44,395 bases of DNA, from the NCBI GenBank assembly GCA_019247305.1, contig JAFAPC010000109.1, positions 1 to 44,395 of the forward strand. The letters run 5' to 3'. Below the pieces are notes generated by a model that worked only from the letters and a program-made list of their open reading frames with translations, had not been told where the DNA came from and ran no database searches. The DNA comes from Pseudonocardiales bacterium (GTDB lineage Bacteria; Actinomycetota; Actinomycetes; Mycobacteriales; Pseudonocardiaceae). The translations under genes and the position numbers were made by a program. Below, one piece after another: positions 37,711 to 44,395 of the stretch (positions within the stretch are counted from its first letter, which is position 1; every line of letters starts with the position of its first letter).

Positions 37711-38301
37711 TCATGACCACTGATGCTGTCGGGCGTTCACACGGATCTGCCCCGCATCAGTCTGCGCCTGCTGGGCGTAGTTGTGCGCCTGCTGGGCCTG
37801 GTCCTCGGCCTGCTGGGCCTGCTGGTTGGCCTGGTCGGCCCGTTCCTGCGCGTTCTGAGCACGCTGGTTGGCCTGCTGCGCCTCGTTCTGCGCCTGCTGC
37901 ACCTGGTTCTGGGCCTGGTGCACCTGGCCCAGCGCCTGCTGAGCACGCTGGTTGGCCTGCTGCGCCTCGTTCTGCGCCTGCTGGGCTTGGTTCTGGGCCT
38001 GCTGCAGCTGGTTCTGCGCCTGCTGGGCTTGGTTCTGGGCCTGCTGCGCCTGGTTCTGGGCCTGCCGCGCCTGGTTCTGCGCCTGCTGGACGGCGTTCCT
38101 GGCCTGCTGTGCCCCCTGCCGCGAGTTGTTGGCATCATGCTGTGCTATGCGGGCTTGGTCTTCCACTCGCTGGAGGTCCCGCTGCAGCTCGTTGATCGAC
38201 AGACCAACGAGAGTGCGCTCATCCTGGTAGCGCTGGTTCTGGGCTCCTCCCTCGTTTCGCTCGGTGGTGGACTGTGCTCGTGCGGCCTGTGATGATGTCA
38301 C
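37711..38301 (-). CDS. Gln/Ala/Asn-rich heptad-repeat (coiled-coil) protein
   Basis: 196 residues from GTG 38301, with AGGGAG upstream; a longer frame reaches 38481 but lacks a better start. After about 40 ordinary residues (LVGLSINELQRDLQRVEDQA) the chain becomes a nearly perfect array of the heptad QQAQNQA and variants (QQAQNEAQQANQRAQ), about 16-18 units, ending AGQIRVNARQHQWS. There is no signal peptide or membrane segment. Charge is low, and the a/d positions are mostly Ala and Gln rather than Leu, so it would make an Alacoil-like or self-assembling fibre. Phage tail-fibre, filament or cell-surface helper proteins share such composition, but I do not recognise a family. Confidence 0.75.
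   Translation of the reverse strand: MTSSQAARAQSTTERNEGGAQNQRYQDERTLVGLSINELQRDLQRVEDQARIAQHDANNSRQGAQQARNAVQQAQNQARQAQNQAQQAQNQAQQAQNQLQQAQNQAQQAQNEAQQANQRAQQALGQVHQAQNQVQQAQNEAQQANQRAQNAQERADQANQQAQQAEDQAQQAHNYAQQAQTDAGQIRVNARQHQWS
37760..38110. repeat. 21-base tandem repeat array encoding the heptads
   Basis: On the plus strand units of the type GCCTGCTGGGCCTGGTTCTG recur about every 21 bases, with occasional variants. They encode the repeated QAQQAQN heptad on the minus strand. The array is a likely site of length variation by slippage or unequal exchange. Confidence 0.8.
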
Positions 38302-38842
38302 GCCGACTCCCTGATGCATCGGTTGGTTGACCACTGGACATCGAAACGGACGCGCTGCAGCATTATTTATGATCGACCCGCGGCTTCGATCTAAGCTGCT
38401 TTGGCCCCGAAGCGGGCGATCACCCCGCCTGCCAATGCGTCCGTAACAACCTTTAACCAACCCGACACAGTAGGTCAACACCTAATCGTGTGTTTATTTC
38501 AGTCGTGTTACCAGGACTGTTCGCCGTGCATCCCCGCCTCGTCTGAGCTTGTAGCCGTCGAAGCTGCTGAACGACTTGTATGTACTGCGCGGGTGCGTGC
38601 CGTGTCGTCCTCTTGGTACCCTTGTACGGACAGCGGCCTAGCGTCGCGTGTTCCTTGAAATGTTACATCGTTTTGATTTGGCCGTAGTGTTTGATTGGTA
38701 GCAGTGGTGGATCTGTGGCGGGGTTGCCACGAGGCTGAAGGAATCGCCGGACAGTCAGATACACGGGGACAGCACACACTGGAACACCAGCGCCGACCGT
38801 TAGTCTGGACCGTCACCGCTGAGGAGATCCTAGGGAGGCCCA
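38302..38842. other. Long intergenic stretch, visibly AT-richer, with an IS630 relic at its end
   Basis: No convincing gene is seen in 541 bases. Composition changes to AT-richer (TTATTTATGATCG, AACCTTTAACCAACC). It must contain divergent promoters for the heptad-repeat gene and the GntR gene. At 38797-38832 is a short IS630-like relic. Confidence 0.5.
38797..38832 (+). mobile_element. Relic of an IS630 transposase 3' end
   Basis: The frame reads PLVWTVTAEEIL, against PFVWTATAEQIL in the IS630 protein at the left end of this window. Over 36 bases about 30 are identical. The rest of the element is gone or not recognisable, and the GntR ribosome binding site follows directly. Confidence 0.55.
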
Positions 38843-39613
38843 TTGGCCGACAATGCCGCTGACGCACGTCACCTGTATGAGCAAGTTGCGGCGGTACTCC
38901 GCAGGGCGATCATGCGGGGTGAGTTAGAGCCCGGGAAGTCGATTCCTTCCGAAGCCGAGTTGAAGGCGCAACACGGTGTCAGTCGAGACACAGTGAGAAA
39001 GGCGCTCGGAATCCTTACCCAAGAAGGGTTGATAACCGCTGGCCAGGGAAAGGTGCGCTACGTGCGCGCCTATGCGCCGTTACGCTGGACGTTATCTAGT
39101 TTCGAGGGTAAGGATCGGCTCGATTCTGAGAACACGTATGATGCTTGGGGTGCCGAGGTCGCTAGTCAGGGACGACAACCAGCCGAGACGATTGAGGTCA
39201 GCATTGTGGTGCCCCCGGAACAAGTGGCTGATCGGTTGAAGCTCGATCCCAACCGGGCCCTGGTCGTGGTGCGTAAACGGGTCCGCTATGTAGACGACAA
39301 ACCCTACCAGCTCGCAGACAGCTACTTCCCGGAGGAACTTGTGCGTGGCACTCCTCTCATGGCACCCCGGTCGGTCTCAGCACCCGCCGGTCTGCTCGCC
39401 GCCATCGGGTTTGCTCAGTCGCGGTTCGTCGATGAGATAAAGGTGCGTATGCCGACCTGGACCGAAAATGACCGGCTCAAACTAGCCCCTGGCACGCCGG
39501 TCGCCGAGGTTACTCGCACCGGATACGGGGAGGATGACACGCCACTGCGAGTTATGATTACCGTGGCCCCTGGAGATCGCAACTTATTCGTTTACGAAAT
39601 TGGTGTTTGCTAA
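38843..39613 (+). CDS. GntR/HutC-family transcriptional regulator
   Basis: 256 residues from TTG 38843, preceded by AGGGAGG four bases upstream. Residues about 8-75 are the GntR winged helix (ARHLYEQVAAVLRRAIMRGE, SIPSEAELKAQHGVSRDTV, RKALGILTQEGLI). Residues about 95-250 are a UTRA ligand-binding domain (VVVRKRVRYVDDKPYQLADS), so it should sense a small molecule. Its stop shares a base with the next start (TAATG), so the two genes are coupled. In many actinomycetes such UTRA regulators control conjugative elements or sugar uptake. Here the likely link is to the GGCT-like partner. Confidence 0.9.
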   Translation: MADNAADARHLYEQVAAVLRRAIMRGELEPGKSIPSEAELKAQHGVSRDTVRKALGILTQEGLITAGQGKVRYVRAYAPLRWTLSSFEGKDRLDSENTYDAWGAEVASQGRQPAETIEVSIVVPPEQVADRLKLDPNRALVVVRKRVRYVDDKPYQLADSYFPEELVRGTPLMAPRSVSAPAGLLAAIGFAQSRFVDEIKVRMPTWTENDRLKLAPGTPVAEVTRTGYGEDDTPLRVMITVAPGDRNLFVYEIGVC

Positions 39614-40443
39614 TGCCGAGTCTTCGTGATCTTGGTCTAGATCAGAACCCGATTGAGCAACCACTGAGCTACCCCGGCAGGTCTGTACCGGGCAGCTGCC
39701 TGCTAGTGGGCGACTGGCTCTACCCGATGCTCGACACGCGGGGAAACAAGGTTGCACAGTGGTCGATTGAGGACAACGAGGGGCCTCTTAGCGTGGTGGG
39801 TAGACGCCGGTGTACTGTTGAGATGGCCTTACGAGCAATGGATGCTGCACCGATGGCCGAGCGGAGACCGGTGATCGCGGTCGGCTCGAACGCCGCTCCC
39901 GGTCAGCTTGCCTACAAGTACGCGAGCTGGCCGACCGAGCGTGTCATCCCAGTAACCTGCGTCAAAGTCACCGGTCTTACGGTCGCGCACTCGGCGCATG
40001 TCAGCAAACCGGGTTACGTCCCCTATGTCCCAGTTCGGTCACTGCCCGACCATGAGGTCGAACTGCACGTGCTCTGGCTCGATGCGGAGCAGACTCGACG
40101 TATGGACGAGACGGAGCCGAACTACCGACGGCTTTCGCTCTGCTCGGAAAATGCTATGGTGCTGCTCGAATCGGGGGACCTTTTGCCGACGGCTACTTTG
40201 TATGTCGGGCGATGGGGAGCATTGCGGCTCACGCCTGATGGAACACGTGTACGTGCAACTATCCAAGCGCGCTTATTCACTCTACTAAATTCACAGGAGT
40301 GGTTCCAGAACGTTGTGCCAGAGTCACAAGATGGGCCCGAAGCCGCGATGTCGGCGCTGGGCCACGATGCCGAACGGCGGAGACGTGTTCGGCAGGAGAT
40401 AGCGCAGCGGCGCTTAGCAGTTTCCGATGATCTGTCGACCTAA
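39613..40443 (+). CDS. GGCT-like (gamma-glutamylcyclotransferase fold) hypothetical protein
   Basis: 276 residues from ATG 39613, sharing one base with the GntR stop. Near residue 90 is PVIAVGSNAAPGQLAYKYAS, resembling the YGSN substrate-binding loop of AIG2/GGCT proteins. Later come VTGLTVAHSAHVSKPGYVPY, HVLWLDAEQTRRMDETEPNY, and a Glu in the last string at the place of the catalytic acid of that fold. GGCT enzymes cyclise gamma-glutamyl amines to 5-oxoproline. The protein is longer than typical members, with an N-terminal extension of about 85 residues. Fold is a moderate-confidence guess; reaction unknown. Confidence 0.65.
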   Translation: MPSLRDLGLDQNPIEQPLSYPGRSVPGSCLLVGDWLYPMLDTRGNKVAQWSIEDNEGPLSVVGRRRCTVEMALRAMDAAPMAERRPVIAVGSNAAPGQLAYKYASWPTERVIPVTCVKVTGLTVAHSAHVSKPGYVPYVPVRSLPDHEVELHVLWLDAEQTRRMDETEPNYRRLSLCSENAMVLLESGDLLPTATLYVGRWGALRLTPDGTRVRATIQARLFTLLNSQEWFQNVVPESQDGPEAAMSALGHDAERRRRVRQEIAQRRLAVSDDLST

Positions 40444-40471
40444 GCGAACCGCCTCGGGTCTGATGGAGACG

Positions 40472-40891
40472 CTAGCCCGGCCTGGGTGTCGTTGGTCCTG
40501 CGTTGTGGCCGCGTGAGCGTGCGAGCAGGCGCGCCACGGCCCGCCAGCCGAGCAGCAACAGAACCAGGCTCACGGCGACGACCAGCACGAATGTTAGCGG
40601 CAACCGATGGGTGAATGCCGCGCGTAGGCCGAGACCGACAACCACGGCGCCAGCCCACACCGCCACGCCGACCGGCAGCCGTAGCGGCGCGCGCCACGCC
40701 CGGACGACCAGCCAACCGGCGAGCAGCCCCAGCAGGAAGGGCATCGCCGTGCTCAGCACCCCGAACACAGCCACGGCCTCGGCATGCGAGCTTCGCCCCA
40801 CGGCGGCGAACACCAGCACCGCGAGTACATCAGCTCCAGCGGCGAGTGCCACGGTGCGAGCGCCCGGTGAGTGGACGGTCCGCGTGGTCAC
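40472..40891 (-). CDS. DUF3054-type membrane protein
   Basis: 139 residues from GTG 40891. Four hydrophobic segments are visible: VALAAGADVLAVLVFAAVGR, AMPFLLGLLAGWLVVRAW, GVAVWAGAVVVGLGL and LPLTFVLVVAVSLVLLLLGW. The RSSHAE between the first two and the overall size fit DUF3054. It ends with a basic tail (LARSRGHNAGPTTPRPG). It converges with the GGCT-like gene, 28 bases apart. Function unknown. Confidence 0.8.
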   Translation of the reverse strand: MTTRTVHSPGARTVALAAGADVLAVLVFAAVGRSSHAEAVAVFGVLSTAMPFLLGLLAGWLVVRAWRAPLRLPVGVAVWAGAVVVGLGLRAAFTHRLPLTFVLVVAVSLVLLLLGWRAVARLLARSRGHNAGPTTPRPG

Positions 40892-41023
40892 GTCGGCAGC
40901 CTAGTCGGCGGCCGCCAGATCTAGCACGAGCAGCTACTACGGCCGCGGAAGCTGGCCGAACTGCCGAACGACTTCGTCGTGATGGGGTAGTCCGCCCGAG
41001 CATTCCGCTGCGGCGCGGCCTGG

Positions 41024-41473
41024 CTAGGCCGACACGACGACCGCGTAGCTGCCCAGGCCGATCAGCCGCTGCCCGGCGATAGTTTCGGTCTTAGTGATCA
41101 GCGAGATGACCGCGCCCGTCTCCGGATCGAAGTCCACGTCGGTGATCGGACCGAGCCCCCTGCCGCGCTCGGTGAGCACCTGCTTGCCCATGATCTCCAG
41201 GTCGTTGTCCTCGGCCCGCTGCTCCAAGGCGTCGCGGGCTGGCCGGATCACCACGTCGGTGGCGACCGTCACCGCGTCAGGCCCGAAACCCTGCAGGTCC
41301 TCCCAAGCGAGCAGGGTGCCGGCACCGCTGGCCTTGTCCAACTGCACCTTGTCCAGTCGTAGCAGTGCTACCCTGGCCGGCCCGGGTAGCACGACGAAAC
41401 TGTCTACCCTGGCCACTCGGGTCGCGGTGGTGGTGTTCACCACGTTGCGTTTGCGTGCCTGGCTGAACAGCAT
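41024..41473 (-). CDS. PRC-barrel domain protein (second of pair)
   Basis: 149 residues from ATG 41473, sharing one base with the stop of the previous gene (TGATG). Two PRC-barrel-like halves can be seen: the first around VVNTTTATRVARVDSFVV, the second ending in VLTERGRGLGPITDVDFDPE and AVISLITKTETIAGQRLIGL. PRC barrels bind proteins or RNA (for example RimM, photosynthetic reaction centre H). The C-terminal half resembles the upstream protein, so the two may form a heterodimer. No signal peptide. Function unknown. Confidence 0.82.
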   Translation of the reverse strand: MLFSQARKRNVVNTTTATRVARVDSFVVLPGPARVALLRLDKVQLDKASGAGTLLAWEDLQGFGPDAVTVATDVVIRPARDALEQRAEDNDLEIMGKQVLTERGRGLGPITDVDFDPETGAVISLITKTETIAGQRLIGLGSYAVVVSA

Positions 41474-42060
41474 CAGCTGCTCCCTCTCCGTAACCAGGAC
41501 CGGAAGGCGCCTACCGCCGCTCCGAACCCGGCCAGGTCCTCCGAGATGAACTCGGTGGCCGCTGAGGGCACGATGAGGTTTTCCCCCGAGACCGCCACGG
41601 TGTCCGGGAGTGGGATGAGCACCCGCCGCCCGGCCGTACCGAGCGCCTCGCTGGCCTGCACCTCATAGCCCACCACGTCCAGGCTTATCCCGCTGTGTAG
41701 CACGACATCCACCACGCGTCCGAGATCCCGGCCGTTGTCGGTGAGCACCCGGTCCGCCAGCACATCTGCTTTGCGGGCTTGCTTGCGGGGCGCAAGCTCC
41801 TTGGCGGGGATGAGCACTGTCTCATCAGAGACCATCACGGCGTCCCGGCCCACGCTGTGCACCCCGCTCCAGGGCAGCGAATCCTTCCGGGCCCGGCTGA
41901 ACAACCCTGGATTGCGCAGGGTGAAACCGGCGATGCGACCGCCGGTGCGTCCAAAGACGATGTCTTTGATCTCAGCGAGCAGCTCGCCACCTAGGGTGAC
42001 GACGGGACGGCCAGTCAACTCACTGGCCCGCAGCAGCAACATGGGAGCTGGCGTGCTCAC
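41473..42060 (-). CDS. PRC-barrel domain protein (first of pair)
   Basis: 195 residues; GTG 42060 overlaps the stop of the tiny membrane protein gene (GTGA). An N-terminal PRC barrel has LLLRASELTGRPVVTLGGEL and LAEIKDIVFGRTGGRIAGFT. A second has KADVLADRVLTDNGRDLGRV, VDVVLHSGISLDVVGYEVQA and LIPLPDTVAVSGENLIVPSA. Two barrels in tandem suit a stress or sporulation-linked scaffolding protein such as YlmC/YmxH relatives. The C-terminal tail (SEDLAGFGAAVGAFRSWLRR) is amphipathic and could touch the membrane. Confidence 0.85.
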   Translation of the reverse strand: MSTPAPMLLLRASELTGRPVVTLGGELLAEIKDIVFGRTGGRIAGFTLRNPGLFSRARKDSLPWSGVHSVGRDAVMVSDETVLIPAKELAPRKQARKADVLADRVLTDNGRDLGRVVDVVLHSGISLDVVGYEVQASEALGTAGRRVLIPLPDTVAVSGENLIVPSAATEFISEDLAGFGAAVGAFRSWLRRGSS

Positions 42061-42194
42061 CGTGAGTCACCCCGGTCCGGGTCGCTCAGTCCGATCACAC
42101 CGCCACGCCGCCTCTTACGCTGAATGACGACCGCCAGCACAGCCAGCACCGCGATCATGACCAGTGCCAGGACCACCCAGCCCCACCAGTCCAT
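42057..42194 (-). CDS. Tiny single-pass membrane protein
   Basis: 45 residues from ATG 42194, with GGAGGT four bases upstream; the longer frame to 42266 has no such site. One membrane helix (WWGWVVLALVMIAVLAVLAV) is followed by a basic patch (QRKRRRGG) and an acidic tail. It is the first gene of a coupled three-gene unit with two PRC-barrel proteins and might be their membrane anchor. Confidence 0.75.
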   Translation of the reverse strand: MDWWGWVVLALVMIAVLAVLAVVIQRKRRRGGVIGLSDPDRGDSR

Positions 42195-42404
42195 CGCCAC
42201 CTCCGTGCTGTGCTGTGCCGCTGTGCCGGGCCGCATGGTCCGGGCCTGGGTGCCTCCTTCGCGCACAGTAACGCGATGGCCCCCTGCTTGCTTGCCGGGG
42301 CGTCACCCAGCGGGGGTAAAGTCCGGCTTACCGGGCAGGAACCGGATCCGCCGCAGGCGCGTTGAACCCGGTGACGGCCTGCAATGCCCATCTGGAGGAA
42401 CACG

Positions 42405-43205
42405 GTGCGCACCACCAGTAACCCCGCATTCCGCAATCTTTCCGTGGGGAGCGGCGGTTATGCGGGCTTCAACTCGGCCCCCGCACGCTTCCCGGGCGCT
42501 GACCCCCGCTATGGCGGCGCCCTGCCGATCACTAGCCGGCCGATGACCGTCGATGACGTGGTCATCAAGACCGGTATCACACTGGCCGTCCTGGCCGCCA
42601 CTGGCGGGGCCACCTACCTGAGCGGACTGTGGGCACTCGCCCTTCCGGCCGCGCTGATCGGCTTCGTGCTCGCGCTGGTGATCATCTTTAAGAAAGTGGT
42701 CAGCCCGCCGCTGATCCTGGCTTACGCCGCGGTGGAGGGCGTCTTTCTCGGTGGCATCAGCGGTTCCATCGGCACGTATGTGCAACGCCTGACGGGTAGC
42801 GGCTCCCTCGTGCTGGAGGCGGTCACCGGGACGGTGCTGGTATTCGCCGGGATGTTGGTGGTCTACAAGACCGGTGCGGTGAAGGTCACCCCGAGGTTCA
42901 CCAAGTGGCTCACCGGTGCCTTGATCGGGGTCGTCGGGCTGATGCTGGTGAACCTCGTCGCGAACTTCTTCCTCCCCGGTGGCCTTCACCTGCGGGACGG
43001 CGGGCCGCTGGCGATCCTCTTCAGCGTGGTCTGCATCGGGATCGCGGCATTCAGCTTTCTCATCGACTTCGACACCGCCGACGAGGCGATCCGGGCGGGT
43101 GCACCGGAGCGGACGGCGTGGTACATCGCCTTTGGCCTCACGGTGACCCTGGTGTGGCTGTACTTGGAGATCCTCCGGCTGCTGTCCTATCTGCAAAGCG
43201 AGTAG
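42405..43205 (+). CDS. Bax inhibitor-1 / YccA family membrane protein
   Basis: 266 residues from GTG 42405, with GGAGG about six bases upstream. An N-terminal cytoplasmic tail of about 50 residues (NPAFRNLSVGSGGYAGFNSA) leads to seven membrane segments of the BI-1 fold. The last ones are ILFSVVCIGIAAFSFLIDFD and WYIAFGLTVTLVWLYLEILR, with the conserved Asp pair (SFLIDFDTADEAI) of the pH-sensitive calcium leak. Bacterial members are calcium-leak channels or protease regulators. It stands apart from the PRC-barrel operon, divergently. Confidence 0.92.
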   Translation: MRTTSNPAFRNLSVGSGGYAGFNSAPARFPGADPRYGGALPITSRPMTVDDVVIKTGITLAVLAATGGATYLSGLWALALPAALIGFVLALVIIFKKVVSPPLILAYAAVEGVFLGGISGSIGTYVQRLTGSGSLVLEAVTGTVLVFAGMLVVYKTGAVKVTPRFTKWLTGALIGVVGLMLVNLVANFFLPGGLHLRDGGPLAILFSVVCIGIAAFSFLIDFDTADEAIRAGAPERTAWYIAFGLTVTLVWLYLEILRLLSYLQSE

Positions 43206-43257
43206 CCGCTAAGCGCAGCGCGGGGAGCAGTGACCTGATCGGCGACAGGAGACCCCG

Positions 43258-44395
43258 GTGCACTACGCCGAGCACATCCTCGATCTGGTCGGCAACACCC
43301 CGCTAGTGCGGCTGAACGCCGTCGCCCAAGGCCTCACCCCATTGGTCCTGGCGAAGGTGGAGTATTTCAACCCTGGCGGCAGCGTGAAGGACCGGATCGC
43401 GCTGCGGATGGTCGAGGTGGCGGAGCGGTCCGGTGCGCTGCGGCCGGGGGGCACGATCGTAGAGCCGACGTCGGGTAATACCGGCGTCGGGTTGGCGATG
43501 GTGGCGCAACGGAGGGGTTACCGGTGTCTTTTCGTCTGCCCCGACAAGGTTGGGGCAGACAAACGCGATGTGCTTAAAGCCTACGGTGCTGAGGTCGTCG
43601 TGTGCCCCACCGCAGTCCCCCCCGACCACCCCGACTCGTATTACTCAGTGTCCACCCGGTTGGCCGAAGGAATCGACGGGGCGTGGAAGCCTGACCAGTA
43701 CTCGAACCCGGAGAACCCGGCCAGCCATTACCACAGCACCGGCCCCGAGCTGTGGGCGCAAACCCAGGGAAGGATCACGCATTTTATCGCCGGCATCGGC
43801 ACCGGCGGGACGATCTCCGGAACTGGGCGCTACCTCAAGGAGGTCAGCGAAGGGCGGGTGCAGGTCGTCGGCGTTGATCCGGAAGGTTCGGTGTACTCGG
43901 GCGGCAGCGGGCGACCCTATCTGGTAGAAGGGGTCGGAGAGGACTTCTGGCCTCGCACTTTTGACCGGGGCATCTGCGATGAGATCATTCCGGTCTCCGA
44001 TGCCGACTCCTTCACCATGACCCGTCGGCTGGCCCGGGAGGAGGGATTGCTGCTGGGGGGATCCTGTGGAATGGCGGTGGTGGGCGCACTGCGGGTCGCG
44101 TCCCGGGCCGCCCCCGATTCAGTGATCGTGGTGCTGCTGCCAGACGGCGGACGCGGCTATCTAGGGAAGGTCTTCAACGACCGGTGGATGGCCACCTACG
44201 GTTTCCTGCCCCCGGACTCCTCCGGGGCAACGGTCGCCGATGTGCTGGTCGGCAAGGACGGCGCTCTGCCGAAGCTGGTACACACTCATCCGAACGAGAC
44301 CCTCGCCGAGGCCGTGCTGATTTTGCGTGAGTTCGGGGTCTCGCAGCTGCCCGTGGTCGCCGCCGAGCCGCCGGTGATGGCGGCTGAGGTGATCG
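43258..44395 (+). CDS. cbs: Cystathionine beta-synthase (3' truncated by window edge)
   Basis: 379 codons from GTG 43258 to the window end, with AGGAG five bases upstream. The PLP fold II domain is complete: LDLVGNTPLVRLNAVAQG, NPGGSVKDRIALRMVE with the PLP Lys, VEPTSGNTGVGLAMVAQRRG, IAGIGTGGTISGTGRYLKEV and VVLLPDGGRGYLGKVFNDRW. After a linker comes the first part of a CBS-domain pair (LVHTHPNETLAEAVLILREF). The enzyme condenses serine and homocysteine to cystathionine. The end of the gene lies outside the window. Confidence 0.95.
   Translation, partial: MHYAEHILDLVGNTPLVRLNAVAQGLTPLVLAKVEYFNPGGSVKDRIALRMVEVAERSGALRPGGTIVEPTSGNTGVGLAMVAQRRGYRCLFVCPDKVGADKRDVLKAYGAEVVVCPTAVPPDHPDSYYSVSTRLAEGIDGAWKPDQYSNPENPASHYHSTGPELWAQTQGRITHFIAGIGTGGTISGTGRYLKEVSEGRVQVVGVDPEGSVYSGGSGRPYLVEGVGEDFWPRTFDRGICDEIIPVSDADSFTMTRRLAREEGLLLGGSCGMAVVGALRVASRAAPDSVIVVLLPDGGRGYLGKVFNDRWMATYGFLPPDSSGATVADVLVGKDGALPKLVHTHPNETLAEAVLILREFGVSQLPVVAAEPPVMAAEVI

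Noticed and set aside
37740..38110. CRISPR array suspected from the regular 21-base repeats
   Set aside because: The units are contiguous with no spacers, keep a reading frame and encode a heptad protein; no cas genes are present.
38401..38658. Short open frame in the gap before the GntR gene
   Set aside because: No ribosome binding site, no homology that I recognise, and the frame appears to be chance in AT-richer DNA.

Overview
The window looks like chromosome from a high-GC actinobacterium, most likely of the Pseudonocardiales or a close relative. The signs are strong G/C third-position use, many GTG and TTG starts, ATGA/GTGA overlaps between genes, a paired DUF5753-HTH/DUF397 module, DUF222-HNH (13E12-like) genes, an actinobacterial LexA box, and core gene order (rplY-pth, glmU-prs, mfd-mazG, eno-ftsB-DUF501-ppx, cbs) that is familiar from mycobacteria and their relatives. 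This assignment rests on gene content read by eye, not on a database search.

Left arm (1-6480) is accessory. It holds the 3' end of an IS630-type transposase, a decayed second copy of a DUF5753/DUF397 module, a DUF222-HNH gene, a shortened VapC-like PIN gene, an AT-richer two-gene operon coding for a TIR-domain protein and a small partner (the best candidate for an undescribed defence system here), and then the intact DUF5753/DUF397 module with its divergent small gene and an inverted-repeat operator region. A strong hairpin separates this arm from the core genes.

From 6474 to 11591 are housekeeping genes: pth, rplY, prs, glmU, tRNA-Gln and an acyl-CoA desaturase. From 11592 to 21440 is a surface-polysaccharide locus. 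A leader with several inverted repeats precedes a tightly coupled run: Gfo/Idh dehydrogenase, DegT-type aminotransferase, Wzz-like protein, MurJ-type flippase, O-antigen-polymerase-like protein and initiating sugar transferase. A membrane protein, a divergent FemAB/GNAT-like acyltransferase and a fused Alg14/Alg13-type glycosyltransferase follow. Together these could make a nucleotide amino sugar, start a repeat unit on a lipid carrier, extend it, flip it and polymerise it.

From 21469 to 25177 are decaying or odd regulatory and accessory genes: a frameshifted DUF222-HNH gene under a perfect SOS box, a frameshifted HTH-TPR regulator, and a LuxR response regulator whose receiver lacks the phospho-accepting Asp. 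From 25425 to 37629 is a conserved core run: mfd, a SurA-like lipoprotein, mazG, a lytic transglycosylase, a TPR protein, eno, ftsB/divIC, DUF501, ppx, udgB, ndh and a tRNA with a UAA anticodon and short variable arm.

The right end (37644-44395) carries a perfect 32-nt palindromic terminator, a Gln/Ala/Asn heptad-repeat protein, a GntR regulator coupled to a GGCT-like protein (its ribosome binding site abuts an IS630 relic), a DUF3054 membrane protein, a coupled trio of a tiny membrane protein and two PRC-barrel proteins, a Bax-inhibitor-1 family protein, and the start of cystathionine beta-synthase, which runs off the window.
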